Shown here piece after piece: positions 1 to 8,410 of a stretch of DNA of 16,399 bases. Positions within the stretch are counted from its first letter, which is position 1; each line of letters opens with the position of its first letter. This DNA comes from Bacillota bacterium (GTDB taxonomy: Bacteria; Bacillota; Clostridia; Tissierellales; Peptoniphilaceae), in the NCBI GenBank assembly GCA_023418835.1, contig JAEZYW010000072.1, positions 1-16,399 on the forward strand, read 5' to 3'. The position numbers and the translations under genes were made by a program. Below the pieces are notes generated by a model. That model was given only the letters and a program-made list of their open reading frames with translations, was not told the DNA's origin and searched no databases.

Positions 1-599
1 CTTTCCATGTGAGACTCGCTATATCTGTCGTATTTATTGTTTTTATCTTTAACAAAAAAAGTCAATAAAAACTCGTTTATATTAGTCTTATGGTCGTAGC
101 TTCCTTGCCAAATATATACAACATCATCAACTTCATCTGTAAAGATGTTGTTTCCAATGTAATCTTTGATTTTATATTCGCTATTTATATCAAAGATGAA
201 AATTCCACCTTCTTTTAAATGTTGGAATACTAAAGAAAAAAGTTTCTTAACATCTTCATATTTATGAATATAATTTATTACATCTAAGCTAGCAATACAC
301 ATGTCAAATTTCTTATTGAAATGGAAATCTCTTACGTCCATATTAAAGAAAGAGACATTTCTCCTACCCATAAACTTTGACCTAGCTACAGTAAGCATCT
401 CTTCTGAGTTATCAATAGCAAATATATTATACCCAATTAATCTTTCAGTAACATTTCCAGTACCGCAGCCCAACTCCAAAACGTCTCTGACGTCAATTTT
501 GAATTTTTTTATAATCTCTTTATAAAAATCCTTAATCTTATCGTAGTCCACATCGTAAATTAAACTATCATATTTATTAGCTAAAAAATTATATTCCAT
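1..599 (-). CDS. Class I SAM-dependent methyltransferase (3' end outside window)
   Basis: The frame is open from the ATG at 599 to the left edge, giving 199 codons with no stop, so the C-terminus is missing. It is not a small plus-strand gene: this minus frame carries the recognisable protein. The N-terminus (MEYNFLANKYDSLIYDVDY) is followed at about residues 41-51 by the SAM-binding glycine motif LELGCGTGNVT. An acidic loop FAIDNSEEML follows at about 61-70, then a motif IV-like region (KFDMCIASLDVINYI) and KEGGIFIFDIN. This is the Rossmann-type methyltransferase layout. The remaining part resembles the clostridial family often placed beside DUF4364 genes, from memory. An AAGGGG ribosome binding site lies 7 bases before the ATG. 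The substrate cannot be read from the sequence. The gene is divergent from the DUF4364 gene. Confidence 0.85.
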   Translation of the reverse strand, partial: MEYNFLANKYDSLIYDVDYDKIKDFYKEIIKKFKIDVRDVLELGCGTGNVTERLIGYNIFAIDNSEEMLTVARSKFMGRRNVSFFNMDVRDFHFNKKFDMCIASLDVINYIHKYEDVKKLFSLVFQHLKEGGIFIFDINSEYKIKDYIGNNIFTDEVDDVVYIWQGSYDHKTNINEFLLTFFVKDKNNKYDRYSESHME

Positions 600-627
600 A
601 GTAATCCCCTTCTATTTTCTATCCATA

Positions 628-655
628 ATTATATATTAATATGATATAATTTCAA
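628..655 (-). promoter_or_regulatory. Promoter of the methyltransferase gene
   Basis: On the minus strand, TTGAAA (650-655) and a perfect TATAAT (628-633) are separated by 16 bases. This is a good sigma-A type promoter about 30 bases upstream of the ATG at 599. Its -35 box touches the -10 box of the divergent DUF4364 promoter. Confidence 0.65.
642..650 (+). promoter_or_regulatory. Extended -10 promoter of the DUF4364 gene
   Basis: TGATATAAT (642-650) is an extended -10 element with a perfect TATAAT at 645-650. At a 17-base spacing the -35 position (TCCATA) is weak. Transcription would be expected to begin near 656-658, almost on the ribosome binding site at 658-662, so the leader would be very short. 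A second possible -10 (TATATT, 632-637) would give a longer leader. Confidence 0.5.
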
Positions 656-667
656 ATGGAGGTAGTT

Positions 668-1183
668 ATGGAAAATTCACTTCACTCGAAGATTGCAAAA
701 GAAAAGTTAACAATTTTATATATAATAAAAAAATCCAACTATACGCTTACCTATAATAATCTATCAAATTTGATTTTAGAATACAATTTAATAAATTATT
801 TTGAGTTTGTAGAATATTTTAACGAGTTGAGTAATTCTAATTTTATCGAAAATAGAAATGGACCTCAGATAAAACTTACAGATTTTTCTTTACAAACCTT
901 GGAGCTCCTTGAAGGTGCAATTGACAAAGATGTTAAAGATGAAGTTGATTTCATTTTTTCCTCTGATCCTAATAAAAGAGTTGAACTAAGTGAGTTTCAA
1001 CTTGTTCCTTTGGAAAATGGGAATTGCATTGTTAAGTTAAGTGTTAAAGGTGATCTAGACGAAAACTTTTTGATGGAATTTACAGTAGAAAATATTGAAG
1101 AGGGTAAGAAAATAGAAAGTTCTTGGAAAAATAAAAACAAGTCTTTATATAGAGAGATAGTTAACATTATAAAAAATGCTTAG
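668..1183 (+). CDS. DUF4364 family protein
   Basis: This 171-residue protein matches my memory of DUF4364, a small family of clostridial proteins of unknown function. Its N-terminal half (about residues 5-75) looks like a winged-helix fold: KEKLTILYIIKKS, then NLSNLILEYNLINYFEFVEY and a short wing before ITL-like strands. A C-terminal alpha/beta part follows (about 90-171). The ATG at 668 is preferred over the in-frame ATG at 656 because GGAGG lies at 658-662, 5 bases before it. That assignment removes the first four residues of the longer reading. It is the only plus-strand gene seen here, divergent from a methyltransferase and convergent with valS. The stop codon (TAG, 1181-1183) lies inside the shared terminator. 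A regulatory, DNA-binding role is inference from the fold only. Confidence 0.8.
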   Translation: MENSLHSKIAKEKLTILYIIKKSNYTLTYNNLSNLILEYNLINYFEFVEYFNELSNSNFIENRNGPQIKLTDFSLQTLELLEGAIDKDVKDEVDFIFSSDPNKRVELSEFQLVPLENGNCIVKLSVKGDLDENFLMEFTVENIEEGKKIESSWKNKNKSLYREIVNIIKNA

Positions 1184-1213
1184 AACTTGTCTTTGACAAG
1201 CTCTAAGCATTTT
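1173..1213. terminator. Bidirectional intrinsic terminator (DUF4364 / valS)
   Basis: The left arm 1173-1191 pairs with 1195-1213 around a TTT loop (19 positions, one A-C mismatch at 1185/1201). The outer AAAA and TTTT ends serve as U-tracts in both directions. The TAG of DUF4364 (1181-1183) and the TAA of valS (1212-1214) fall within or at the edge of the palindrome. Confidence 0.9.
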
Positions 1214-3845
1214 ATTTACTGATTTTTTCTATTTGCTCTTCAAGATGCTTTAGTTGGATATGATACATATCTCTTTTTTCTTTTTCTTCATTGACCAATT
1301 TTTCAGGGGCTTTATTTATAAACCCTTCATTGGAAAGTTTAGATTCTACTCTGTTTATTTCTGAGATAACTTTATCCTTTTCTCTATTTAATCTCTCCAA
1401 TTCTTTTTCTTTGTCAATCAACTCTTCCATTGGTAAAAATATTTCCGCTTTACCTGCAACCAAAGTTATAAAATCTTCTGGGTTTATGGCATTTTTGTCG
1501 ACAAAGTTAATGGAATTTGAATATCCTAATTCAATTATATGGTCTACATTTTTATCTATTGCCTCTTTAGAAAATGAGTCTTCTGAATAATAAAGGGCAT
1601 TTGTACGCATTTTATTTGGAATATTCATTTCTCCTCGAAGATTTCTAATATTCCTAATGATATCTTTTATAAACTCCATCTCTTCATGGGTCTTTTCAAA
1701 CTCAAGGGATGGATCATATTCAGGCCATTGGGAAATTATTAATGCTTCTTCCCTATTAGGCAAATGTTGATATATCTCTTCTGTAATAAAAGGCATAATT
1801 GGATGCAAAAGTTTCAATATAGCATCTAATACATGGAGTAATACATTTATAGCATCATTTTTTATTCCATGATCTTTTGAATAGAGCCTAGGTTTTATCA
1901 TTTCAAGATACCAATCGCAAAACTCATTCCAAATAAATTCATAAATTTCGTCAGAGTAAAGCCCAATTTCAAACTTTTCTAGTTTTTGATCAATACTCTT
2001 TATTGCCTCATTTAATTTATGAAGAATCCATCTATCTTCGTTTTTAAGGTCAATATCTTTTATATCTTTAATTTCTAGGTTTTCATCCACGTTCATTAAT
2101 ACTAGTCGGGATGCATTCCAAAGTTTATTTGCAAAATTTCTAGCAGACTCCACTTTTGTATCAAAATATCTCAAGTCATTTCCTGGAGCGTTTCCGTTGA
2201 CTAAGAAAAATCTTAGGGCATCTGCGCCATATTTATCAATTACATCTAATGGATCCACTCCATTATCTAGAGATTTACTCATTTTTCTTCCAAGCTCATC
2301 TCTTACAATTCCCGTTAACAAAACGTGTTTAAAAGGTACTTTTCCAGTTTGCTCTATTGCAGAAAATACCATTCTAACTACCCAGAAAAATATAATGTCA
2401 TAGCCTGTTACTAACACATCTGTAGGATAAAAGTATTTAAAGTCCTCAGTCTCCTTGGGCCATCCCAATATTGAAAAAGGCCAAAGAGCAGAAGAAAACC
2501 AAGTATCTAAAGTGTCTTCGTCTTGAACGTAAGTTTTTCCTTCCTCGTCCTTTGGAGGAGTTTTAGAAACAATATATTCATCAGTGCCATTAATGTAATA
2601 AACAGGAAGTCTGTGTCCCCACCACAGTTGTCTAGAAATATTCCAATCTTGGATATTTTCTAGCCAAGATTCATATACCTTGCCAAATCTATCTGGTACA
2701 AACTGCGGAGACTGATTTTCTCTATATTCCTTAAGTGTAGCCTCTGCCATCTCTTTCATTCTAACAAACCATTGTTTAGAAATTATGGGCTCGATAACTG
2801 TATTACATCTAGAACAATGACCTACTGCATTTTCTCTTTTTTCTACTTTAACTAATAAACCTAGATTATCAAAGTCTTCAATTATTTTTTCTCTAGCTTC
2901 GTATCTATCTAGACCCTTATAAATACCGCCATTTTCATTTACTACAGCTTCATCATCTAGAACAATACACTGTCCAAGGTTGTGTCTTTTTCCTACTTCG
3001 AAGTCGTTTATATCGTGGGATGGAGTAATTTTTACTGCACCAGTGCCAAATTCCATATCCACATAATCGTCTGTTATAATTGGAATTTCTCTATTTAAAA
3101 GGGGCAATATTACTTTTTTCCCCACTAAATGAGTATATCTATTGTCATTGGGATTAACTGCAACTGCCAAGTCACCTAAAATTGTTTCTGGTCTTGTAGT
3201 TGCAATAGTAATATATTCCTCACTATCTTTAATGGGATAGTTAAAATGCCAAATTTTACTATCTGTATCCTCGTGATCTACTTCTGCATCTGAAATGCTT
3301 GTTTTACAATCAGGACACCAATTTATAATTCGATTTCCCCTATAAATCCATCCCTTTTCGTATAATTTTATAAAAACATCTATGACAGCTTCGGAAAGCT
3401 CCTCATCTAGAGTAAATCGCTCTCTACTCCAATCACAAGAAAATCCCATTTTCATCAATTGATTGTTTATATTGCCGCCGTATTTTTCAGTCCATTCCCA
3501 AGCTTCTTCTAAGAATTTTTCCCTTCCCAGTTCTTCTTTAGTGCGTCCCTCACTTCGGATTTTATTTACTACTCTAGATTCAGTAGAAATACTGGCGTGA
3601 TCTGTTCCCGGAACCCACAAAGCAGAGTAGCCGTCCATTCTTTTCCATCTAGTAAGTATATCTTGTATCACATACATGGCATGACCCAAATGCAAATTTC
3701 CTGTTACATTTGGAGGGGGCATAGCAATAGTAAAAGGTTTTTTATTCTCATCTATTTCTGCTTTAAAATATTCATTTTCCATCCAAAAATCGTATAATCT
3801 TTCTTCAAAATCTTTGGGATTATACGTTTTTGCTATATTATCCAT
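1212..3845 (-). CDS. valS: Valine--tRNA ligase
   Basis: This cytoplasmic class I synthetase charges tRNA-Val with valine using ATP. At 877 residues it is the full family length. The HIGH-type motif is LHLGH (51-55) after PPPNVTGN, and the KMSKS loop is at 521-525. The editing (CP1) domain carries ATTRPETILGD (from about residue 215) and GTGAVKITPSHD, which hydrolyses mischarged threonyl-tRNA in this family. Two zinc-type knuckles are visible, CPDC (177-180) and CSRC (344-347). The C-terminal stretch from about 810 is charged and heptad-like, matching the ValRS tRNA-binding coiled coil. The start is ATG with GGAGG 4 bases upstream. It lies 26 bases after trpS, so the two are very probably co-transcribed. 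No T-box lies in the gap. Confidence 0.98.
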   Translation of the reverse strand: MDNIAKTYNPKDFEERLYDFWMENEYFKAEIDENKKPFTIAMPPPNVTGNLHLGHAMYVIQDILTRWKRMDGYSALWVPGTDHASISTESRVVNKIRSEGRTKEELGREKFLEEAWEWTEKYGGNINNQLMKMGFSCDWSRERFTLDEELSEAVIDVFIKLYEKGWIYRGNRIINWCPDCKTSISDAEVDHEDTDSKIWHFNYPIKDSEEYITIATTRPETILGDLAVAVNPNDNRYTHLVGKKVILPLLNREIPIITDDYVDMEFGTGAVKITPSHDINDFEVGKRHNLGQCIVLDDEAVVNENGGIYKGLDRYEAREKIIEDFDNLGLLVKVEKRENAVGHCSRCNTVIEPIISKQWFVRMKEMAEATLKEYRENQSPQFVPDRFGKVYESWLENIQDWNISRQLWWGHRLPVYYINGTDEYIVSKTPPKDEEGKTYVQDEDTLDTWFSSALWPFSILGWPKETEDFKYFYPTDVLVTGYDIIFFWVVRMVFSAIEQTGKVPFKHVLLTGIVRDELGRKMSKSLDNGVDPLDVIDKYGADALRFFLVNGNAPGNDLRYFDTKVESARNFANKLWNASRLVLMNVDENLEIKDIKDIDLKNEDRWILHKLNEAIKSIDQKLEKFEIGLYSDEIYEFIWNEFCDWYLEMIKPRLYSKDHGIKNDAINVLLHVLDAILKLLHPIMPFITEEIYQHLPNREEALIISQWPEYDPSLEFEKTHEEMEFIKDIIRNIRNLRGEMNIPNKMRTNALYYSEDSFSKEAIDKNVDHIIELGYSNSINFVDKNAINPEDFITLVAGKAEIFLPMEELIDKEKELERLNREKDKVISEINRVESKLSNEGFINKAPEKLVNEEKEKRDMYHIQLKHLEEQIEKISK

Positions 3846-3871
3846 AAATCCTCCTAGAAACCTTAATAAAC

Positions 3872-4861
3872 TTATTTTTTTATAAATCCAACCTTATCAA
3901 AAACTTCTGCCAGTTTTTTGTCTGCAACTTCTCTTGCCCTACTAGCACCGTCTTTGTATATTCGCTCTAATTCTCCTTTATCTGAAATGTAGAGATTAAA
4001 TCTTTCTTGTATAGGTCTTAATCCTTCTGAAATAACTTCTGCTAAATCCTTTTTAAAAACTCCATATCCTTTGTTTTTATATCTATCGACTATTTCATCA
4101 ACTGAATCATTGGTAAAGGACGAGTAAATTTCAATTAAATTCCTGAGTCCAAGTTGATTTTCATTATAGTCAAAATTATTTAATGAATCTGTAACTGCTC
4201 TTTTTATCTTTTTCTCTATAACTTTAGGTTCATCAACCATGGTTATATAGGCAGAACTGTCGGGATCAGATTTACTCATTTTTGAAGTAGGATCTTGAAG
4301 ACTCATTATTCTAGATCCAGTATCAGTTGAAAGCATTTCAGGCATTACAAAAGTGTCGCCGTATATATGGTTAAATTTTTCTACAATATCTCTAGTAAAT
4401 TCCAAATGTTGTCTTTGGTCATCACCTACAGGGACATACTTTGCATCGTATAAGATTATATCTGCCGCCATTAGAATTGGATAATTCAAAAGGCCAGCGT
4501 GTAAATTGTCTGAATGTTGTTCTGCCTTGGATTTATATTGGGTCATCCTGCTCAATTGTCCAAGGGGAGTTATAGCATTTAAAATCCATTGCAATTCTGC
4601 ATGGGCAGCTACGTGAGATTGGAAGTAAATCACTGATTTTTCAGGATCTAATCCTGAAGCTAAGTATAAAGATAAGACTTCCAAGGAATTTTTACTCAAA
4701 TCTTCTGGACTGACTCCAGCAGTGAGAGCGTGCATATCTACAATACAATAAAAGCAATCAAAATTTTCCTGTTGCTTCGTAAAATTACTAAGTGCTCCCA
4801 AATAATTTCCAATGGTTAAATGACCAGAGGGTTGAATTCCACTAAAAATTTTGTCTTTCAA
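3872..4861 (-). CDS. trpS: Tryptophan--tRNA ligase
   Basis: This class I synthetase, acting as a cytoplasmic dimer in its family, charges tRNA-Trp. The 329 residues are the usual bacterial length. The HIGH-equivalent motif is PSGHLTIGN (11-19), followed by YLGAL, and the KMSKS loop is at 194-198 (SKMSKSDP). The conserved HAELQWILN and PVGDDQRQHLE segments are also present. The start codon is TTG at 4861: AGGAG in AAAGGAGAG lies upstream at normal spacing, and the TTG leads straight into the conserved IFSGIQPSG beginning. It is the first gene of a trpS-valS operon, with its own promoter just downstream of the glgP terminator. A leader of only about 20 bases leaves no room for a T-box. Confidence 0.97.
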   Translation of the reverse strand: MKDKIFSGIQPSGHLTIGNYLGALSNFTKQQENFDCFYCIVDMHALTAGVSPEDLSKNSLEVLSLYLASGLDPEKSVIYFQSHVAAHAELQWILNAITPLGQLSRMTQYKSKAEQHSDNLHAGLLNYPILMAADIILYDAKYVPVGDDQRQHLEFTRDIVEKFNHIYGDTFVMPEMLSTDTGSRIMSLQDPTSKMSKSDPDSSAYITMVDEPKVIEKKIKRAVTDSLNNFDYNENQLGLRNLIEIYSSFTNDSVDEIVDRYKNKGYGVFKKDLAEVISEGLRPIQERFNLYISDKGELERIYKDGASRAREVADKKLAEVFDKVGFIKK

Positions 4862-4888
4862 AATTAATCTCTCCTTTACTATTCATAG

Positions 4889-4917
4889 ATTGTACCACAT
4901 TAGAATAAAAATTAAAA
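4889..4917 (-). promoter_or_regulatory. Promoter of trpS-valS
   Basis: An extended -10 element, TGG-TACAAT, has its hexamer at 4889-4894 on the minus strand. A weak -35 (TTTTAA, 4912-4917) lies 17 bases upstream. It sits between the glgP terminator and trpS, as expected for an independent unit. The predicted start is near 4882. Confidence 0.5.
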
Positions 4918-4938
4918 ATATTTTGCCTATAGTTAAAT

Positions 4939-4974
4939 AAAAAAAGGCATCCCAATATATTCTATTAGAATGCC
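4939..4974 (-). terminator. Intrinsic terminator after glgP
   Basis: On the minus strand the arm GGCATTC (start 4974) pairs with GGATGCC (ending 4946), including G-U pairs, around an AT-rich loop. Seven T residues follow (4945-4939). It ends the comEA-glgP unit 36 bases past the glgP stop. Confidence 0.85.
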
Positions 4975-5010
4975 AATTTTAAAAGTAAAATCATCGTATA
5001 TTTATAATGA

Positions 5011-7380
5011 TTAAATCTTGTTGGGTTCAATTTCCCAAATTTCTTTTGCATAGTCGTTTATAGTTCTATCTGAAGAGAATTTACCTGCATTTGCTAGGTT
5101 CATCAAACATTTCTTAGCCCATTCTTTTCTGTTTCTATAAACTCTATCCACTTCTTTTTGTGCATCAATATAATCTCTTAGGTCTTTTAAAACAAAATAT
5201 CTATCAGATCTATTTTGGTTCTCTCTCATTAAACCGTTGAATATGTCAAGGAACATGAAAGTGTCTCCGTCTTTAAAAGTTCCATTCATAAGAGTATCTA
5301 CAACATCTCTAATTTCAGTGTCGTTTAAATATATTTCCATAGGTGAGTATGTGGATTTGATTCTATTTAATTCTTCTACTCTAGCTCCAAATATGAAGTT
5401 ATTTTCAAATCCCGCCTCATCAACTATTTCCACATTTGCGCCATCATAAGTTCCAATGGTAGGAGTTGCATTTAGCATAAATTTCATATTCCCTGTACCA
5501 CTAGCTTCTTTTCCTGCAGTGGAAATTTGTTCTGAAATGTCAGCAGCTGGGAAGATTTTTTCAGCATAACTAACTCGGTAGTTCTCCACAAACACAATTT
5601 TTATCTTGTCTTTAATTTCGATGTCACTATTTACAACTCTGGCAATTTCGTTAATGAATTTGATAATTGCTTTTGCTCTGAAATATCCTGGTGCAGCTTT
5701 TCCTCCAAATATAAAAGTACGTGGCAGTACATCTAAGTTTGGATTTTCTTTTAATCTTTGGTATAGATAAACTATGTGTAGCGCATTCATTAGTTGTCTT
5801 TTGTACTCGTGAATTCTTTTAACTTGTATGTCAAAGATGGAGTTAGGATTTATCCTTATTCCTTCATGTTCTAGGATATAATCTGCAAGTTGTTTCTTTT
5901 TAATACTCTTAATTTGTAACAATTTATTTAATACTTCTTCGTCGTTTACAAACTTTTCTAACTCTTTTAGCTTACCTAAATCTGTAATCCAGTCCTTATG
6001 CCCTAGCAATTCGGTTACATATTCACTTAACTCCGGATTACTCATTACTAGCCATCTTCTTGGGGTTATACCATTTGTCTTGTTTTGAAATTTTTCAGGA
6101 TAATGCCTAAACCACGTATTCAATACATTTTCTTTTAAAATATTTGTGTGCAGTTGAGCAACGCCATTTACAGCATGAGAAAGATAGATTCCTAAGTTAG
6201 CCATTCTAACTTGTCCATCTTTGAGTATTCTCATTTCGTCAATATCTTCTCTGGTTGCATCTATTTCTTTTAACTCTAATAGTAAATACTTTTCTATTTC
6301 TTTAATAATTTCTAAATTTCTTGGATTAGTATCTTCTACTATATCTTCGCTCCATTTTTCAAGGGCTTCTTGCAAAATAGTATGATTTGTATAAGAGAAA
6401 ATGTTATTTGATATCTCCATTGCCTTTTTAAAATCAAAGCCTTTTTCATCAACTAAAATTCTAATCAGTTCTGATATTGCAATAACTGGATGAGTATCAT
6501 TTAATTGAATTCTAGTTAAATCTTCAAGATTGTCCAGATTTCCATATTGTTCCATGTGTTTAGAAAGTATATCTTTTATTGAAGCAGAACAGAAAAAGTA
6601 TTGTTGTCTTAATCGCAATACTTTACCGACTCTTTGTTCGTCGTTTGGATATAAAACTCTGGTTATATCTTCGGCTCTATTTTTAGCTTCAACTGATTCA
6701 TCGTATTTAAAAGCGTTAAACTTTTGAAAATCGAAATCTACAAGAGCTTCACTTTGCCACAATCTAAGAGTATTTACATTATCGGTTCCATAGCCAATAA
6801 CAGGCATATCATATGGAACGGCTTTTACAACCATATCTTTGAATTCAACAATTTGGGATTCTAACTCTTTTCTTAAAGACCAAGGATCTCCATTTTTTGT
6901 CCAATTATCTCCTGTTTCAAATTGAAATCCATCTACAATATTTTGTTTTAATAGACCTTCAGAATATCTAACTCCGTATCCCATCAAAGGCAAATTCATT
7001 GTAGCCGCTGATTCCATAAAACAAGCCGCAAGTCTTCCTAGACCGCCGTTTCCTAAAGCTGCGTCCTCTTCTTGTTCTTCTAACTCTACTAAATCGATTC
7101 CCATTTCATCTAAGCAGTCTTTAACATCGTCGTCTAGTAATAAATTTACTAAATTGTTATGTAAAGATCTTCCTATTAAAAATTCTGCGCTAAAATAATA
7201 ACCCTGTTTTTTTTGACTATAAGCTCTTCTAGTATTATTCCAATCTGATGAAATTTTACCCATTATAGTCTCTGAAAGAGCGTGATATTTTTCTAAAGCG
7301 CTGGCTTCCTCAATTGTTTTACCAAAATTTAATTTTAATGACAATTCGTATGTGTTGATAAATGATTCTCTGTTAAACAT
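5011..7380 (-). CDS. glgP: Glycogen/maltodextrin phosphorylase
   Basis: This PLP-dependent family (GT35) splits alpha-1,4-glucan with phosphate to give glucose-1-phosphate. The 789 residues are a full-length bacterial phosphorylase. Visible landmarks are GNGGLGRLAACFMES (110-124), QLNDTHPVIAI (about 292-302), NKTNGITPRRW (about 433-443) and KRIHEYKRQLMN. The PLP-site block EASGTGNMKFMLN (625-637) contains the expected Schiff-base lysine at 633. The start is ATG with GAGGGA upstream, only 10 bases after the comEA stop. No glycogen synthase, branching enzyme or other glg gene is in the window, so whether it serves glycogen or imported maltodextrin is open. It ends in a strong terminator. Confidence 0.95.
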   Translation of the reverse strand: MFNRESFINTYELSLKLNFGKTIEEASALEKYHALSETIMGKISSDWNNTRRAYSQKKQGYYFSAEFLIGRSLHNNLVNLLLDDDVKDCLDEMGIDLVELEEQEEDAALGNGGLGRLAACFMESAATMNLPLMGYGVRYSEGLLKQNIVDGFQFETGDNWTKNGDPWSLRKELESQIVEFKDMVVKAVPYDMPVIGYGTDNVNTLRLWQSEALVDFDFQKFNAFKYDESVEAKNRAEDITRVLYPNDEQRVGKVLRLRQQYFFCSASIKDILSKHMEQYGNLDNLEDLTRIQLNDTHPVIAISELIRILVDEKGFDFKKAMEISNNIFSYTNHTILQEALEKWSEDIVEDTNPRNLEIIKEIEKYLLLELKEIDATREDIDEMRILKDGQVRMANLGIYLSHAVNGVAQLHTNILKENVLNTWFRHYPEKFQNKTNGITPRRWLVMSNPELSEYVTELLGHKDWITDLGKLKELEKFVNDEEVLNKLLQIKSIKKKQLADYILEHEGIRINPNSIFDIQVKRIHEYKRQLMNALHIVYLYQRLKENPNLDVLPRTFIFGGKAAPGYFRAKAIIKFINEIARVVNSDIEIKDKIKIVFVENYRVSYAEKIFPAADISEQISTAGKEASGTGNMKFMLNATPTIGTYDGANVEIVDEAGFENNFIFGARVEELNRIKSTYSPMEIYLNDTEIRDVVDTLMNGTFKDGDTFMFLDIFNGLMRENQNRSDRYFVLKDLRDYIDAQKEVDRVYRNRKEWAKKCLMNLANAGKFSSDRTINDYAKEIWEIEPNKI

Positions 7381-7390
7381 TAATTTTCCC

Positions 7391-7969
7391 TCATATTGTA
7401 ATTTTTTCTTTTATATTTTCAAATTTTTGACTTCCAATTCCATTAATTTTCATTAAGTCTTCTATTTTTTCAAATTTATTTTTATTTCTATATTCGATTA
7501 TACTCTCCGCAGTTTTATCACCAATTCCAGTCAAGGTCATTAATTCATCTTTTGAACAGGTATTTATATTTATAAGGGTTTCTTTATTTGTTATTAAAAA
7601 CTCTGAAACTTCTCCTTTTTTTGGTATATAAATCTTATCTTCATCTTGTAAGATTATCGATAAATTTATTTGATCCAAATCCGCTAGTTCTGTCATTCCA
7701 CCTGCCAGATCTATGGCATCAAATAGTCTGTCCCCTTTATTTAGTTTAATCAACCCTGGATAGTGTATTTCACCGCTAATATGAATATAAATTTCATTGC
7801 TTTCATCTGTAGAAAATAATTCATCTTGAACTTCTATTTCATTTTGAGTAAGAGATAATTGGTTAGAAAGATCTAAGTCAGTTTTACCCTTTTTAATAAA
7901 AATAAATACTGACAATATTGCAATATATGCACCAATTATTAATATAATTCGTTTATTTCTATCTTCCAT
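7391..7969 (-). CDS. comEA: ComEA-like helix-hairpin-helix DNA-binding protein
   Basis: This 192-residue membrane-anchored protein has the ComEA layout. A hydrophobic helix at about residues 8-26 (IILIIGAYIAILSVFIFI) is followed by an acidic linker. An SLBB-like domain (about 53-118, IYIHISGEIHYPGLIKL ... DKIYIPKKG) and a C-terminal tandem HhH domain (INTCSKDELMTLTGIG ... FEKIEDLMKINGIG) complete it. In the family this is the surface receptor that binds incoming duplex DNA for transformation. The ATG at 7969 is preferred because GGGAG lies 8 bases upstream. A longer reading from 8005 would start inside the ridA hairpin and adds an unlikely N-terminus. The usual partner comEC is not next to it; glgP follows instead. 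DNA uptake here is inference. Confidence 0.88.
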   Translation of the reverse strand: MEDRNKRIILIIGAYIAILSVFIFIKKGKTDLDLSNQLSLTQNEIEVQDELFSTDESNEIYIHISGEIHYPGLIKLNKGDRLFDAIDLAGGMTELADLDQINLSIILQDEDKIYIPKKGEVSEFLITNKETLININTCSKDELMTLTGIGDKTAESIIEYRNKNKFEKIEDLMKINGIGSQKFENIKEKITI

Positions 7970-7990
7970 TCCCTTATCTCCCAAAATACT

Positions 7991-8026
7991 ATATAAATAG
8001 AGCAACCAAATTTAGTTGATTGCTCT
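7991..8026 (-). terminator. Hairpin after ridA, probable terminator or attenuator
   Basis: The minus-strand stem AGAGCAATCAA (from 8026) pairs with TTGGTTGCTCT (to 7999). It is 11 bp with one G-U pair and a 6-base loop. The tail (ATTTATAT) is T-rich but not a clean run, so termination may be partial. It lies 7 bases past the ridA stop and 30 bases before comEA. Confidence 0.6.
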
Positions 8027-8033
8027 TATAAAG

Positions 8034-8408
8034 TTAAGCTAATGCTACTACTTCTATTTCAATTAAAGCATCTTTAGGTAGCCTTGCTACTTCTATGCAA
8101 GATCTTGCAGGTTTATGTTCAGAAAAGTATTCTCCATAAACTTCATTTACTTTTGCAAAGTTTTCCATATCACTTAAAAATATAGTAGATTTTACTACTT
8201 TATCTAAACTAGATCCAGCTTCTTCTAAGATAGCCTTGATATTATCTAAACTTCTTCTTGTAGCTGCTTGGATTTCATCATTTACTAAATCTCCAGTTTC
8301 TGGATTTAATGCCAATTGCCCAGAAGTGTAAATTAAATCTCCAACTTTTATTGCTTGTGAATATGGACCTACTGCTGCAGGTGCTTTGTCTGTGTGTAAT
8401 ACTTTCAT
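8034..8408 (-). CDS. ridA: RidA family reactive intermediate/imine deaminase
   Basis: This 124-residue YjgF/YER057c/UK114 family protein is expected to act as a cytoplasmic trimer. In the family it hydrolyses reactive 2-aminoacrylate imines released by PLP-dependent dehydratases. The N-terminus [13 protein letters not shown] (7-19), TSGQL (28-32) and the signature [19 protein letters not shown] (101-119) are typical. Arg102 is the counterpart of the conserved substrate-binding arginine. The start at 8408 was chosen because AGGAGG is immediately upstream and the protein then begins as family members do. A longer frame to 8447 would lie in the end of rsfS. It follows the rsfS stop by 2 bases, so the pair is co-transcribed. 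A ribosome link is not implied. Confidence 0.95.
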   Translation of the reverse strand: MKVLHTDKAPAAVGPYSQAIKVGDLIYTSGQLALNPETGDLVNDEIQAATRRSLDNIKAILEEAGSSLDKVVKSTIFLSDMENFAKVNEVYGEYFSEHKPARSCIEVARLPKDALIEIEVVALA

Positions 8409-8410
8409 AC

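Noticed and set aside
301..525. Plus-strand 74-codon open frame
   Set aside because: It is antisense to the recognisable methyltransferase, has no ribosome binding site and no family features.
1291..1590. Plus-strand 99-codon open frame inside valS
   Set aside because: It is a shadow of the synthetase coding sequence on the opposite strand, with no supporting site.
7970..8005. Longer comEA start at 8005
   Set aside because: It begins inside the hairpin after ridA, and the ATG at 7969 has a good ribosome binding site and typical membrane-helix position.
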